Source: an uncultured Clostridia bacterium (lineage in GTDB: Bacteria > Bacillota > Clostridia > Lachnospirales > CAG-274). Taken from it: DNA of 64,000 bases. A program made the position numbers and the translations under genes. This document shows positions 6,942 through 15,273 of the stretch, piece by piece. The notes under the pieces were generated by a model. That model was not told the DNA's origin. It did not search any database and saw only the letters and a program-made list of their open reading frames with translations. The DNA lies in NCBI GenBank assembly GCA_947628755.1, contig CANRBC010000015.1:1-64000 (forward strand). The letters run 5' to 3'. Numbering within the stretch: position 1 is the first letter of the stretch; each line of letters opens with the position of its first letter.

Positions 6942-7011
6942 TAAAATAAAGGATAAATCCTATATAATACACCGTAGCAAGTATATTATATATCATATCC
7001 TTTTATTTTGC
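6942..7011. repeat. Extended imperfect inverted repeat before the recombinase
   Basis: The left arm (about 6943-6970) and right arm (6981-7010) are complementary in two blocks: AAAATAAAGGATA with its inverse, and TATATAATAC with its inverse, around a 10-base centre. A G/C hairpin at 6910-6932 (CCCTG...CAGGG) precedes it and may end transcription from the exonuclease gene. The dyad could be a terminator, a regulatory structure or a recombinase-binding site. Confidence 0.6.
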
Positions 7012-7038
7012 AACATAAATTTAAAAGGGTGTGATACT

Positions 7039-8508
7039 ATGACTACAGCTATTTATGCCCGTCAGAGCATAAACAAAAAAGACAGCGTTTCAATCGAAAC
7101 GCAAATTGAAATATGCAAAAAAGAAATCAAAGACGGCGACGTCAGAATATATACGGACAAAGGCTTTTCGGGCAAAAATACCCTGCGCCCGTCCTTCCAG
7201 CAGCTTATGTCCGATGTGAAGGCAGGACTTATCAATAATATTGTCGTGTATCGGCTTGACAGGATCAGCCGCTCCGTAGTTGACTTTGCAAATATTGTCG
7301 ATGTTTTGAATAAGCACAATGTCGGCTTTGTATCGGCAAATGAAAAATTTGATACGACCGCCCCAGTGGGAAAAGCCATGCTATATATAGTAATGGTCTT
7401 TGCGCAGCTTGAACGTGAAACTATAGCCGAGCGCATAAAAGACAATTATTATATGCGGGGGACTGAAGGCGTATGGCTCGGCGGTCAAGCTCCCTTCGGC
7501 TTCCAAAATACCAAGACTGCCATAAACGGCAGGAAGGTCGCCACCATAGAGCCCACAGACGACCTGCCCCTCGTCGCTTGGATATTTAACGAATATATAA
7601 AAGAAGGTATGTCCCTCGGACAAATAGCCCACAAATTGACCGAAGAACGGAAAGAAATGTGGAATAATATAAAAGTCGGTCGTATTCTTCACAATCCTGC
7701 ATACGTCAAAGCCGACGCTGATGTCTATAATTTCTATCGGTCAAAGGGCTGCATAATTAAGAACGCCGTCGAGGACTTTAACGGCGAGAACGGTCTTAAC
7801 ATTTACGGCAAAAGGGACAGAGCGGCAGGGAAGTATAATAATCTTACGGACCACAATGTCGTAGTGGGACTTCACAAAGGTATTATTTCTTCCGACATAT
7901 TCCTTGCCGTGCAGGATAAGCTCGACGGCAACAAGCAGATATGCAACAACGGCAAAGGTAAACATACATGGCTTACGGGCTTGATAAAATGCGGCTATTG
8001 TGGTAAAGCAATGGTCGTAAGACAATATAAAGATACAAAATATTTCAACTGCTCCGGCAGGGCAATAGGAATATGTAGCGGCGACCCTGCCACCCACTAC
8101 GTCGCCGACATTGAAGCAGCTGTATACGGCGAGCTGAAGGAACATATAAAAGAATTTGAAAACTATACCCCCACAATATCAAGCGTGAACGAAACCGAAA
8201 TAAATAATTTAAAAATCAAAATTGTTAAAATTGACAATGAAATAAATAATTTAATAAACAGCTTGGCAGCAGGCAACACCGCCCTTATCGGCTACGCAAA
8301 CGAAAAAATATTAGAGCTTGACAAGCAGAAAAAGGACCTGTCTGCCGACCTTAACGCCCTTAACGTAAAAAAATCACGCAAGCCCGATATGCCCGACATT
8401 TCAAAATGGGACAGTAGGGACTTGGAATACAAAAGAAACCTCGCCCATATTCTTGTTGAAAAAATATCCCTCTACAACGACCACATCGAAATAAAATGGA
8501 AATATTAA
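7039..8508 (+). CDS. Large serine recombinase (phage integrase)
   Basis: 489 residues. The N-terminal resolvase domain has the nucleophile Ser10 in YARQS and the conserved YRLDRISRS block. It is followed by the recombinase domain (around 150-260), a zinc-ribbon domain with CGYCG...C...C near 318-350, and a coiled-coil segment rich in Asn/Ile/Lys (about 385-440). This is the architecture of large serine integrases, which recombine short attP/attB sites and need a directionality factor to excise. It is the last gene of the element, 60 bp from the inferred attachment site. ATG 7039 follows AAAGGGTGTG. Its terminator is at 8518-8552. Confidence 0.93.
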   Translation: MTTAIYARQSINKKDSVSIETQIEICKKEIKDGDVRIYTDKGFSGKNTLRPSFQQLMSDVKAGLINNIVVYRLDRISRSVVDFANIVDVLNKHNVGFVSANEKFDTTAPVGKAMLYIVMVFAQLERETIAERIKDNYYMRGTEGVWLGGQAPFGFQNTKTAINGRKVATIEPTDDLPLVAWIFNEYIKEGMSLGQIAHKLTEERKEMWNNIKVGRILHNPAYVKADADVYNFYRSKGCIIKNAVEDFNGENGLNIYGKRDRAAGKYNNLTDHNVVVGLHKGIISSDIFLAVQDKLDGNKQICNNGKGKHTWLTGLIKCGYCGKAMVVRQYKDTKYFNCSGRAIGICSGDPATHYVADIEAAVYGELKEHIKEFENYTPTISSVNETEINNLKIKIVKIDNEINNLINSLAAGNTALIGYANEKILELDKQKKDLSADLNALNVKKSRKPDMPDISKWDSRDLEYKRNLAHILVEKISLYNDHIEIKWKY

Positions 8509-8517
8509 ATTTACCCC

Positions 8518-8552
8518 AAAGCCTGTTAAATACTGCTTTAACAGGCTTTTTA
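8518..8552 (+). terminator. Terminator of the recombinase gene
   Basis: AAAGCCTGTTAAA and TTTAACAGGCTTT pair around a six-base loop, followed by T-rich sequence. It lies between the recombinase stop and the inferred attachment site. Confidence 0.85.
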
Positions 8553-8555
8553 TAT

Positions 8556-8592
8556 TTCATATCCAAAGTTGACAGTCTAGACTGGAAGGAGC
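8556..8592. other. Inferred right attachment site (attR)
   Basis: Deacetylase coding sequence becomes recognisable at about 8568 (VDSLDWK) directly after the recombinase terminator, so the crossover must be close by. The 12-bp perfect palindrome CAGTCTAGACTG (8573-8584) is a good candidate for the core, since serine integrases recognise near-symmetrical sites with a central dinucleotide. The exact crossover needs the left junction. Confidence 0.55.
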
Positions 8593-8846
8593 TTGGCGCA
8601 GACCACGAGATAAATCATGTGCTTAATCACAAGCATCTGGGCAACGGCTCTATAATACTTTTCCACAACGATGCGAAATATACTCCCGATGTGCTTGAGA
8701 CCATAATAAAGGGACTGAGGGACAAAGGCTATGAGATAGTGCCTATAGGTCAGCTTATACATAAAGAAAATTATTATATAGACCACGAGGGCAGGCAGAT
8801 ACCCTCTTCCGAAAATACTACGGAGCAAACATCGGCCGCGCAGTAA
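8568..8846 (+). pseudogene. 3' fragment of a polysaccharide deacetylase gene split by the element
   Basis: From 8568 the reading VDSLDWKELGAD...GSIILFHNDAKYTPDVLETIIKGLRDKGYEIVPIGQLI...IDHEGRQ matches the C-terminal third of NodB-type polysaccharide deacetylases of Clostridia, including the family's LFHND and GYEIVPI blocks. The N-terminal two thirds, with the metal-binding Asp and His residues, are absent. The only upstream start (8496) lies within the end of the recombinase gene. Many such enzymes modify peptidoglycan during sporulation or in the envelope. The missing 5' part is predicted at the other end of the element, so excision could restore the gene. Confidence 0.82.
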
Positions 8847-8861
8847 GCCGCGGCTCTGCTT

Positions 8862-8923
8862 AAGTCTCCTTTGAACAAATTTGCAGCACCTATTGCAAAG
8901 ATTTATCAAAGGAGGCTTTTTTT
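8862..8923 (+). terminator. Terminator of the deacetylase gene
   Basis: AAGTCTCCTTTGA pairs with TCAAAGGAGGCTT, with an inner TTTGC/GCAAA stem, followed by seven T. Confidence 0.85.
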
Positions 8924-8965
8924 AATGTTATCCCTTGTTTTTTATTACCATCATACTATATGCTC

Positions 8966-8994
8966 TTGACTTAAAGCCTGCTTTATATTATAAA
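8966..8994 (+). promoter_or_regulatory. Promoter of the moxR operon
   Basis: TTGACT (8966-8971) and TATAAA (8989-8994) with a 17-bp spacer, a few bases before the AAAGGAGG ribosome site of the MoxR gene. Confidence 0.7.
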
Positions 8995-9015
8995 ATATAT
9001 AAAGGAGGCGATATT

Positions 9016-9954
9016 ATGTACAGAGAAAAGGCTGAACAGCTGCTTAATAATATAAACAATGTAATATTGGGCAAGGAGGATATTATAAGAGAGGTGCTTA
9101 TTGCCCTACTGGCAGACGGTCATATTCTTCTTGAGGACTATCCGGGCGTAGGAAAAACTACCCTTGCCGTAGCCTTTGCCCGTTCTATGGATATGGAGAA
9201 CAAGAGGGTACAGTTCACGCCTGATGTAATGCCCTCCGACCTCACGGGCTTTTCCATATACAGAAAGGATACCGAAAAATTTGTATATCAGGAGGGTGCA
9301 GTATTCTGCAATATACTTCTTGCCGATGAGATAAACAGAACCTCTCCCAAAACTCAGTCTGCTCTTTTGGAGGTCATGGAGGAAAAGCAGGTAAGCGTCG
9401 AGGGCGTTACAAGAAAAGTGCCTCGTCCCTTCTGGGTGATAGCCACTCAGAATCCCTACGGCACAGGCACTCAGCGATTGCCCGTAACTCAGATGGACAG
9501 ATTTATGGTATCCATGTCGCTGGGCTATCCCGACGCTCTCAACGAAATAGAAATAGCAAAGCAGGTAACCTGGAGCAAGAAGGTAGACTCTCTTGCCCCT
9601 GTACTCAACAAGGATATAATATTCAGTATAAGAGATGAAATTGAGAAGGTATATATTGATGAAAATATATGCGAGTATATAGTGAGGCTTGTATCTGCCA
9701 CAAGGGACAACAAATATATAGAAATGGGAGCAAGTCCCAGAGGTACTATCGCTCTTGTCCGTCTTGCCAAAAGCTCCGCATGGCTCAAGGGCAAAGGCTA
9801 TGTGACCCCTGAGGAGGTTGACGAGCAATTTATATACGCAATAAGACACAGGATAGTCACAAACAGCAGCGCAGCTCTTGAAAACAGGAGCACGGACGAT
9901 ATTCTTGCCGATATACTCGGCGCAACGGACAAGCCGCTGCCCGGAAGGAAGTAG
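9016..9954 (+). CDS. MoxR-family AAA+ ATPase
   Basis: 312 residues from ATG 9016 (AAAGGAGG upstream; a longer in-frame extension has no ribosome site). Walker A GVGKTT (44-49), Walker B LLADEINR (about 101-108) and the sensor segment ATQNP are typical of MoxR ATPases, which act as chaperones for the assembly or activation of protein complexes. The gene is followed within 5 bp by a DUF58 gene and then a transglutaminase-like membrane protein. This trio is widespread and probably acts on an extracytoplasmic target, but its substrate is unknown in Firmicutes. Confidence 0.92.
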   Translation: MYREKAEQLLNNINNVILGKEDIIREVLIALLADGHILLEDYPGVGKTTLAVAFARSMDMENKRVQFTPDVMPSDLTGFSIYRKDTEKFVYQEGAVFCNILLADEINRTSPKTQSALLEVMEEKQVSVEGVTRKVPRPFWVIATQNPYGTGTQRLPVTQMDRFMVSMSLGYPDALNEIEIAKQVTWSKKVDSLAPVLNKDIIFSIRDEIEKVYIDENICEYIVRLVSATRDNKYIEMGASPRGTIALVRLAKSSAWLKGKGYVTPEEVDEQFIYAIRHRIVTNSSAALENRSTDDILADILGATDKPLPGRK

Positions 9955-9958
9955 GTAT

Positions 9959-10996
9959 ATGACAGCCATAGTTTACATTATAACGGCGCTTATAACCTTT
10001 TATGCAGGCGGTATATGCAGAAGCGCGCCTATTATGACACTTTCCGTCGTTGAAGGCATAGTATTTGCCCTTATGCTTATTCTCTGTATATTTCAGCTTA
10101 AAAATATAAGGTGCGTTTTTTCAAGGAATATAAGCGCAGGCTATAAAAACACAGAAATAAACGTTCCTTTAAAAATATACAACGGCTCGTTTATACCTCA
10201 GACAAATACCACACTGTATTGTAAATATCGCCAAAGCAATGATAAAAAAGGCAAAAAAATAAAAATAAAGACCTCCGTAAGCGGAAATTCCCACAAAAGT
10301 ATAAATGCAGTTGTGAAAGGTGAATACTGCGGTATAATACATCTTTACAGTCAAAAAATAAAGACGGGAGATCTCCTTGGCATATTCAGGCTGTCCAAAA
10401 AATGGCGCTCTGCCGCCGACGTACTTGTGCTGCCCGCTGAAAAGGCTCTTTCCATAAAAAGAAGCGGCAATACTCCTTATAACGACTTCGGCGAAAAATC
10501 ATCGGGTATAAACGGAGATTCCCGTGAAATACAGCAGATAAGAGAATACAGAAGCGGCGACAGCTTCAGAAACATACATTGGAACATATCCGCCAGAACA
10601 GACGAGCTGTATTACAAGGAATTCGGCAATACTCAAAGAGAGACCGTGACACTTGTTATAGATATTGACAAGGAGGATATAGCAGATACAAAAAATGCCG
10701 ACGCCTTCTACCGTATTTGCTCCGCCGTAATACTGGGTTTGTTTGAAAATATGGGTAACGTAAGCGTGCAGCTTTCCGACGGCGCTGCTCCCATGCTCAT
10801 GAGCAGCAAGGAGGATATGCGGGATATACTTACAAGGCTTTATTACCATAACCCCGACAAAACCATTTTTTCAAATGTCGAAAGCTGCTTTTTGCTGAAC
10901 AGCAAGCCGGAGCTTTATTCCGATAAAAGATTGATACACAGATTCAGCAGAGAAAATATTGAAAACGACATTGATACATTAAGGCTTTATATATAG
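9959..10996 (+). CDS. DUF58 domain membrane-linked protein
   Basis: 345 residues. Two N-terminal hydrophobic helices (about 3-20 and 28-48) are followed by a beta-rich region and the DUF58 core SGINGDSREIQQIREYRSGDSFRNIHWNISART, which carries the family's DxxxIREYxxGDxxRxIxW signature. DUF58 proteins have a von Willebrand A-like C-terminal part and work with MoxR ATPases. ATG 9959 is four bases past the moxR stop, so the pair is translationally linked. Function of the family is not established. Confidence 0.9.
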   Translation: MTAIVYIITALITFYAGGICRSAPIMTLSVVEGIVFALMLILCIFQLKNIRCVFSRNISAGYKNTEINVPLKIYNGSFIPQTNTTLYCKYRQSNDKKGKKIKIKTSVSGNSHKSINAVVKGEYCGIIHLYSQKIKTGDLLGIFRLSKKWRSAADVLVLPAEKALSIKRSGNTPYNDFGEKSSGINGDSREIQQIREYRSGDSFRNIHWNISARTDELYYKEFGNTQRETVTLVIDIDKEDIADTKNADAFYRICSAVILGLFENMGNVSVQLSDGAAPMLMSSKEDMRDILTRLYYHNPDKTIFSNVESCFLLNSKPELYSDKRLIHRFSRENIENDIDTLRLYI

Positions 10997-11005
10997 GTAT
11001 AACAA

Positions 11006-13135
11006 ATGAAAAGCGAATATAATTACGGTAAAAACAATAAATATTCGGTGCTTATTGCCCTTTTGTTTTATTTAATGGGCATTGCAGGCGTACTTCTCGG
11101 CTTTGCGGATGTATTCGGCGGCAGCGTACGCCTTTTTATAATACCTGTCATTATTGTGCTCTGTATTTTTATATTTGCCTTTTCCCACAGCAAAGGAGCT
11201 TATATTTTACATATATTGTTATTGCTTATCGCCTTTTGCCTTTTTGCTTATTTTTTCCGTGACAGGCTTATACAATATGCTGAAAACGTATTTTTTGCCA
11301 TTACAAAGGACAAAAGCCTAAGAAATTATGATATTACTTATATTATGCTTGCCCTTGCCCTGCTAAGCGGCGAGAGCATAGGACTTCTTTTAATACTGTT
11401 CAGAAAAACACGGCTTTGCTTTGTTATGCTTACGGCTGTTATTATACTTGCAGCTGTTTTCGCAAGAAGCGTTTCCACAAGCTCCGTTATGCTTATAATG
11501 CTTTCTCTGTGTGGACTTCATATTGCAAAAACAGGCGCAAAAGGCAGTATTATTCTGTGCGCTGCTTTCACAGTCTTGCTTTTAGCCGTATTTATGCTTT
11601 CGGCTTCGGCTGTCGGCAAAAACAACGAGCTTCTCTGCGATGCTGCCGACCAGGTGGAAAGCCTTATAAACGACAATATAAACAGAATAGTCTACAACAG
11701 AGGAAACAACTACGATTCGGGCAGAGTAAACAGAGGAAACAATCACCAGACGGGACAGGACGCCCTTGAGCTTTGGCTTTCCGATAAGCCGGAGGAGGAT
11801 TTGTATTTAAGAGGCTTTTCCGGAGGAGAATATACAAACGGTCAATGGTCTGAAGCTGACGAGTCGGAATTTTTCACACGTATTTCAACGGAAAGAGGCT
11901 GGAGCCGTTGGGGAAATCTTGTGGATACCACCTATAAGGAGATATATTACAATGCCAACAGTCTTTCCAACCCCGATGTACTTAGACGCGGCAAACGACT
12001 TACCATAAATCCCGTTACGGGCAGTATCAAAAACAGATATTATCCCTATATAGAACGCTGGGAGCGTCTTACAAGAAAGCAGAATATAGCTTATGTATAT
12101 TCATATTATGAACTTAAGGATTTGAATATAATACACGACAATCTTTTCGGACAGGTGCTGCGTGTATACGACGATATGCAGAAAAATTACGAGCCCTACG
12201 TATATGAAAAATATCTGAGTGTGCCTAACGGGCTTGACAGGCTGAAGGCTCTCTGCGACAGCGCCCATGTAAGCAGCGTCGAGGATGCCGTTGCCTTTGT
12301 GCAGAATACACTTGCGGAAAATGCCGAATATACATTAAAGCCCGGCATTGCGCCTCTTAACGATGATATAGTCGAATACTTTCTGTTTGAAAACAAAAGG
12401 GGCTACTGCGTTCACTTTGCTTCGGCAGGAACGCTTATGTTCCGTATGCTGGGCATCCCTGCCCGATATGTGACGGGATACAGAATAAACAAGGGACTTT
12501 TCTATAAGCAGGACGACGAGGACTACTATGCCAGAATATCCGACAGATACGCCCATGCCTGGCCGGAAATATATGTAAGAGATAAAGGCTGGATACCTGT
12601 TGAGGTAACGCCTTCGGCTTCCAACATAATAGCCTCTCAAGGCGGCGAAGACTCACGGGAGCAGGAAACCTCAACCGAAGGTGTGACTTCTGCTACGGAA
12701 GCGACAGAGGAGGATACCACCTACACAGCAGTAAACAGCGGCGGAAACAAAAATATACCTATCATACTCCTGTCTGTAATCGCGGTTCTTTTTGTCATTA
12801 TAAGGCGTATCGTAATTACGGAAAAAATCAAAAAAAGCCCTGTGCGCAGGCTTTTTGCCATAGAGCTGGATATTATCGGTTTTCACGGAGAAAAGCTGAC
12901 TGGACTTGAAAGGGACATTGCTCAAAGGCTTGCTATTGCAATACCTACCGTAAGCCATAAGGATGCCGAAAGGCTTGTCAAAGCAGTGTATGACGACGCC
13001 TACGGCGGTATTGAAGCCGACGAGGGCGAAAGAGCCTTTGCCCTTGATATGTATTATAATATAGCCGAATATGTATACAAAAGCTCCAACATTTTTAAAA
13101 AGCTATTTATAAGGCTTGTAAAGGTATGGTTATGA
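11006..13135 (+). CDS. TgpA-like membrane transglutaminase-domain protein
   Basis: 709 residues. The first ~210 contain six or so membrane helices. An extracellular transglutaminase-like domain follows, with Cys in NKRGYCVHFASAG, His in DRYAHAWPEIY and the GWIPVEVTPS end, where Glu stands at the usual Asp position. A Thr/Glu-rich linker, one more membrane helix (IPIILLSVIAVLFVIIRR) and a C-terminal cytoplasmic domain complete it. The layout is that of TgpA-like proteins found with MoxR and DUF58 partners. Likely a cysteine protease or transglutaminase acting on surface proteins; the substrate is unknown. Confidence 0.88.
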   Translation: MKSEYNYGKNNKYSVLIALLFYLMGIAGVLLGFADVFGGSVRLFIIPVIIVLCIFIFAFSHSKGAYILHILLLLIAFCLFAYFFRDRLIQYAENVFFAITKDKSLRNYDITYIMLALALLSGESIGLLLILFRKTRLCFVMLTAVIILAAVFARSVSTSSVMLIMLSLCGLHIAKTGAKGSIILCAAFTVLLLAVFMLSASAVGKNNELLCDAADQVESLINDNINRIVYNRGNNYDSGRVNRGNNHQTGQDALELWLSDKPEEDLYLRGFSGGEYTNGQWSEADESEFFTRISTERGWSRWGNLVDTTYKEIYYNANSLSNPDVLRRGKRLTINPVTGSIKNRYYPYIERWERLTRKQNIAYVYSYYELKDLNIIHDNLFGQVLRVYDDMQKNYEPYVYEKYLSVPNGLDRLKALCDSAHVSSVEDAVAFVQNTLAENAEYTLKPGIAPLNDDIVEYFLFENKRGYCVHFASAGTLMFRMLGIPARYVTGYRINKGLFYKQDDEDYYARISDRYAHAWPEIYVRDKGWIPVEVTPSASNIIASQGGEDSREQETSTEGVTSATEATEEDTTYTAVNSGGNKNIPIILLSVIAVLFVIIRRIVITEKIKKSPVRRLFAIELDIIGFHGEKLTGLERDIAQRLAIAIPTVSHKDAERLVKAVYDDAYGGIEADEGERAFALDMYYNIAEYVYKSSNIFKKLFIRLVKVWL

Positions 13136-13164
13136 TTGTCAGTCCGAAAATATTGTGATATAAT
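13136..13164 (+). promoter_or_regulatory. Promoter of the DUF5721-like gene
   Basis: TTGTCA (13136-13141) and perfect TATAAT (13159-13164) are 17 bp apart, starting directly after the stop of the transglutaminase gene. Confidence 0.75.
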
Positions 13165-13193
13165 TATATAAATATGTTATAGGGAGAATCACT

Positions 13194-13655
13194 ATGTATA
13201 GCTTTTATATAGACGGAGAAGACATCAGAACATTTATGAACGAGCTTATAAGAGGCGACAGCTTTGACAAATTTGAGGTAAGAGGCTGCGATATTACCAC
13301 CTTTGTAACATATAGCATCGACGGCAGGATAAACAAGGACTGGTATAACGAAGAAACAAACCGCTTCTTCTGTACCTGGAGGGAGCTTAAGCCCTATATA
13401 CATAATATTATAAAGGGCAGCAAAAAGCCCAAGTCCATGAAAATCGTGCTTGCTCTCAGCGAAAAAGCCGCAGCAATGGTACACCCTAACGGCAAGGCGT
13501 GTTTTATCAATATTGTGTTTGAGGAGGAAAGAGTTGCCATAGTTACCGGTACTGCTCAGATAGAATTTTCCCTTGACAAGAGCCTTGATTTGGCTTGGGA
13601 GGAGAGAGTAAAGGGATTTTTCAAAGGGCTGGGTATTGTACAGAACGTAAATTGA
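13194..13655 (+). CDS. DUF5721-like protein (153 aa)
   Basis: A soluble 153-residue protein whose start (IDGEDIRTFMNELI...FDKFEVRGCDITTFVTYSIDGRIN) resembles DUF5721, a family of unknown function common in Lachnospiraceae. It has its own promoter, and ends convergently with the lipoprotein gene 28 bp away. No membrane segment or signal peptide. The family match is by eye. Confidence 0.7.
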   Translation: MYSFYIDGEDIRTFMNELIRGDSFDKFEVRGCDITTFVTYSIDGRINKDWYNEETNRFFCTWRELKPYIHNIIKGSKKPKSMKIVLALSEKAAAMVHPNGKACFINIVFEEERVAIVTGTAQIEFSLDKSLDLAWEERVKGFFKGLGIVQNVN

Positions 13656-13682
13656 TATTCTGTACTGCTCAACGCAATAGGC

Positions 13683-14738
13683 TCACCCAAGATATATTCT
13701 TTTTTCCTCTTTATCAACGGTATAATTTACTACTGCCTTTAAATTGCTGTAATCCGTATCCGTACAGTCAGCGTCAAGAAGCAATGCCGTTTCGCTGCTT
13801 ATAATTGCCTTATCCCCTATAATATAGCCTATATAGGGAGTGCTGCAATAGTATCTGATGTCGGGCATACTGTTTACGGCATTTCCGTAGGCTGTCATTA
13901 TCCTGTCGCTTTCTGACAGACGGGAGCTGTATTTTCGCCTGCCCTCGTCATTTATGCTCAGACTTATATAATTTACCGCTCCTATATTGCTGTGGTCTGC
14001 GGCAAGAGAAAAAATATTGTCTATTTCGCTGCACGCCTCGTCTATGGCATAATTGCATCTGTCGTCTGTGAACACAGGCACGGCGGCGTTTACCATTACG
14101 GACTTATCCCTGTATATGTCGCACCACCTTGCTATGTTTTCATATTCCGAATCCACAGAGCCGTTGCTCATTTTCTCAAAGGCGTTTACGGCTATCCAGT
14201 CCATATTTTCACTCTTAGGCAGAGCATAGGTGTTTTTATCTGTGTCAAAGCCGTACACAAGAGCTGTCTTTGGCGCATATCCTCTGAAAAGTCTGCTGTG
14301 AGCATCGTACATTTCTATTTCGTTGTTATAATCCATTTCCACAAACATAGGCAAATCAAGGCTTCCGCAGTTAAGCGCTATTGTCATTACCTCCTCATAG
14401 CTGCTGTCGCCGCCCAGCACAAGCATAGGTATCCTGTTTTTGGCATAGCAGTCTATAACAAAGCTCATGGGAAAGTCCTCGCCTTTTTTTATATAATAAA
14501 TATATATATCGTTTTCAGCCTGTATTTTTTCCTCGAATTTATCTATTTCGTTATAGGGCATATCCTCATATATATACGCTCCGCTCATACATTTGTCCTT
14601 TTCCATTATTGCAGGCGTATGCTCGGATTCCACCCAAACGGCGCAGGGCGTACTCTCAATAGGCGTATGAACCGTCTTTTCGGCTTTTCCGCAGCCGCAC
14701 ATAGATATGCAAATCAGAAATACAAGGCTTTTTTTCAT
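13683..14738 (-). CDS. Lipoprotein of unknown function (351 aa)
   Basis: A short signal peptide ends in a lipobox-like SMCGC (residues 12-16: cleavage before a Cys), so the protein should be lipid-anchored outside. The rest has no family I recognise with confidence. Repeated beta-alpha patterns (MLVLGG, LPMFVEMD, TALVYGF, WIAVNAF, SVMVNAAVPVF, VNYISLSI) suggest a TIM barrel as in some glycoside hydrolases, but no catalytic motif is certain. It is the last gene after queG and recU, 3 bp from recU, so it seems to be in that operon by position only. Confidence 0.7.
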   Translation of the reverse strand: MKKSLVFLICISMCGCGKAEKTVHTPIESTPCAVWVESEHTPAIMEKDKCMSGAYIYEDMPYNEIDKFEEKIQAENDIYIYYIKKGEDFPMSFVIDCYAKNRIPMLVLGGDSSYEEVMTIALNCGSLDLPMFVEMDYNNEIEMYDAHSRLFRGYAPKTALVYGFDTDKNTYALPKSENMDWIAVNAFEKMSNGSVDSEYENIARWCDIYRDKSVMVNAAVPVFTDDRCNYAIDEACSEIDNIFSLAADHSNIGAVNYISLSINDEGRRKYSSRLSESDRIMTAYGNAVNSMPDIRYYCSTPYIGYIIGDKAIISSETALLLDADCTDTDYSNLKAVVNYTVDKEEKRIYLG

Positions 14739-14741
14739 AGG

Positions 14742-15272
14742 CTATTCCTCCGAAAGATATGTATTTACAGCCTCTAAATAATGCACAGGACAGCCGTTTT
14801 TGTTGTGTACCTTATATTTTTCCTCAAAGGCGGTATAGGGAATGGACTTTCTTCCGCCCTCCTGCGCCCCTTTCCAGTATTTTTCAAGCACCTCAAAGGG
14901 CAGGAAATAATACTCGTCCACATCCTGACAATGGACAAGCAAAAAGGCAACTCCTCCATGCTTCTTGAACTCCCGCATAAAATTTATCTGATGCTCATGT
15001 ACATTCTGCAGAGGAAGTCTGCCTTGATTGGTCTCCTTGGCGTCAAAGCAAATGGGTATACCCTGTGCTGCGCCTATATAGTCGATAGTGGACTTGCTGT
15101 CAAAATAGGCAAGCGTTATTACATTTTTGCCCTTATCCAGCTTTATAGGCGTAATAGGCGTAGGTATTTTCTGTATTATTGCCAAATCCCTTTCCATATA
15201 TACCTTATTTGTCATATTTATCATATCCTCAAAGGCGCTGCCTCTGAGACCTCTTGTATTCCAGTATCCCAT
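14742..15272 (-). CDS. recU: Holliday junction resolvase RecU
   Basis: 176 residues from ATG 15272 (AGGAGGATTAAT). The family core is visible: NTRGLRGSAFEDMINMTN at the start, then TIDYIGAAQGIPICFDAKET with the nuclease Asp and Glu-x-Lys-like acidic centre, and HQINFMREFKKHGGVAFLLV. RecU resolves Holliday junctions in Firmicutes and helps chromosome segregation. It follows queG by one base, unlike the common recU-pbp1 pairing. Confidence 0.9.
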   Translation of the reverse strand: MGYWNTRGLRGSAFEDMINMTNKVYMERDLAIIQKIPTPITPIKLDKGKNVITLAYFDSKSTIDYIGAAQGIPICFDAKETNQGRLPLQNVHEHQINFMREFKKHGGVAFLLVHCQDVDEYYFLPFEVLEKYWKGAQEGGRKSIPYTAFEEKYKVHNKNGCPVHYLEAVNTYLSEE

Positions 15273-15273
15273 A

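Larger units (their letters stand above)
1..8570. mobile_element. Right end of a prophage or phage-like integrated element
   Basis: A block of phage early genes (methyltransferase, DnaC-like loader, DnaD-like initiator, many tiny ORFs with ATGA or TAATG overlaps), a divergent Cro/CI-type switch and a large serine recombinase runs up to a sharp change to host genes. The recombinase is the last gene, as is usual for serine-integrase prophages. The right boundary is inferred to lie between its terminator and the start of recognisable deacetylase coding sequence near 8568. The left end, and any structural or lysis genes, are outside the window, so a complete phage cannot be told from a smaller element. 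Confidence 0.85.

Noticed and set aside
8496-8567. Start of a complete small deacetylase gene at 8496
   Set aside because: The first codons encode recombinase end and terminator stem in another frame and resemble no deacetylase.
9106-9969. Leftward 287-codon open frame opposite moxR
   Set aside because: Shadow of the MoxR reading frame; composition is not protein-like.
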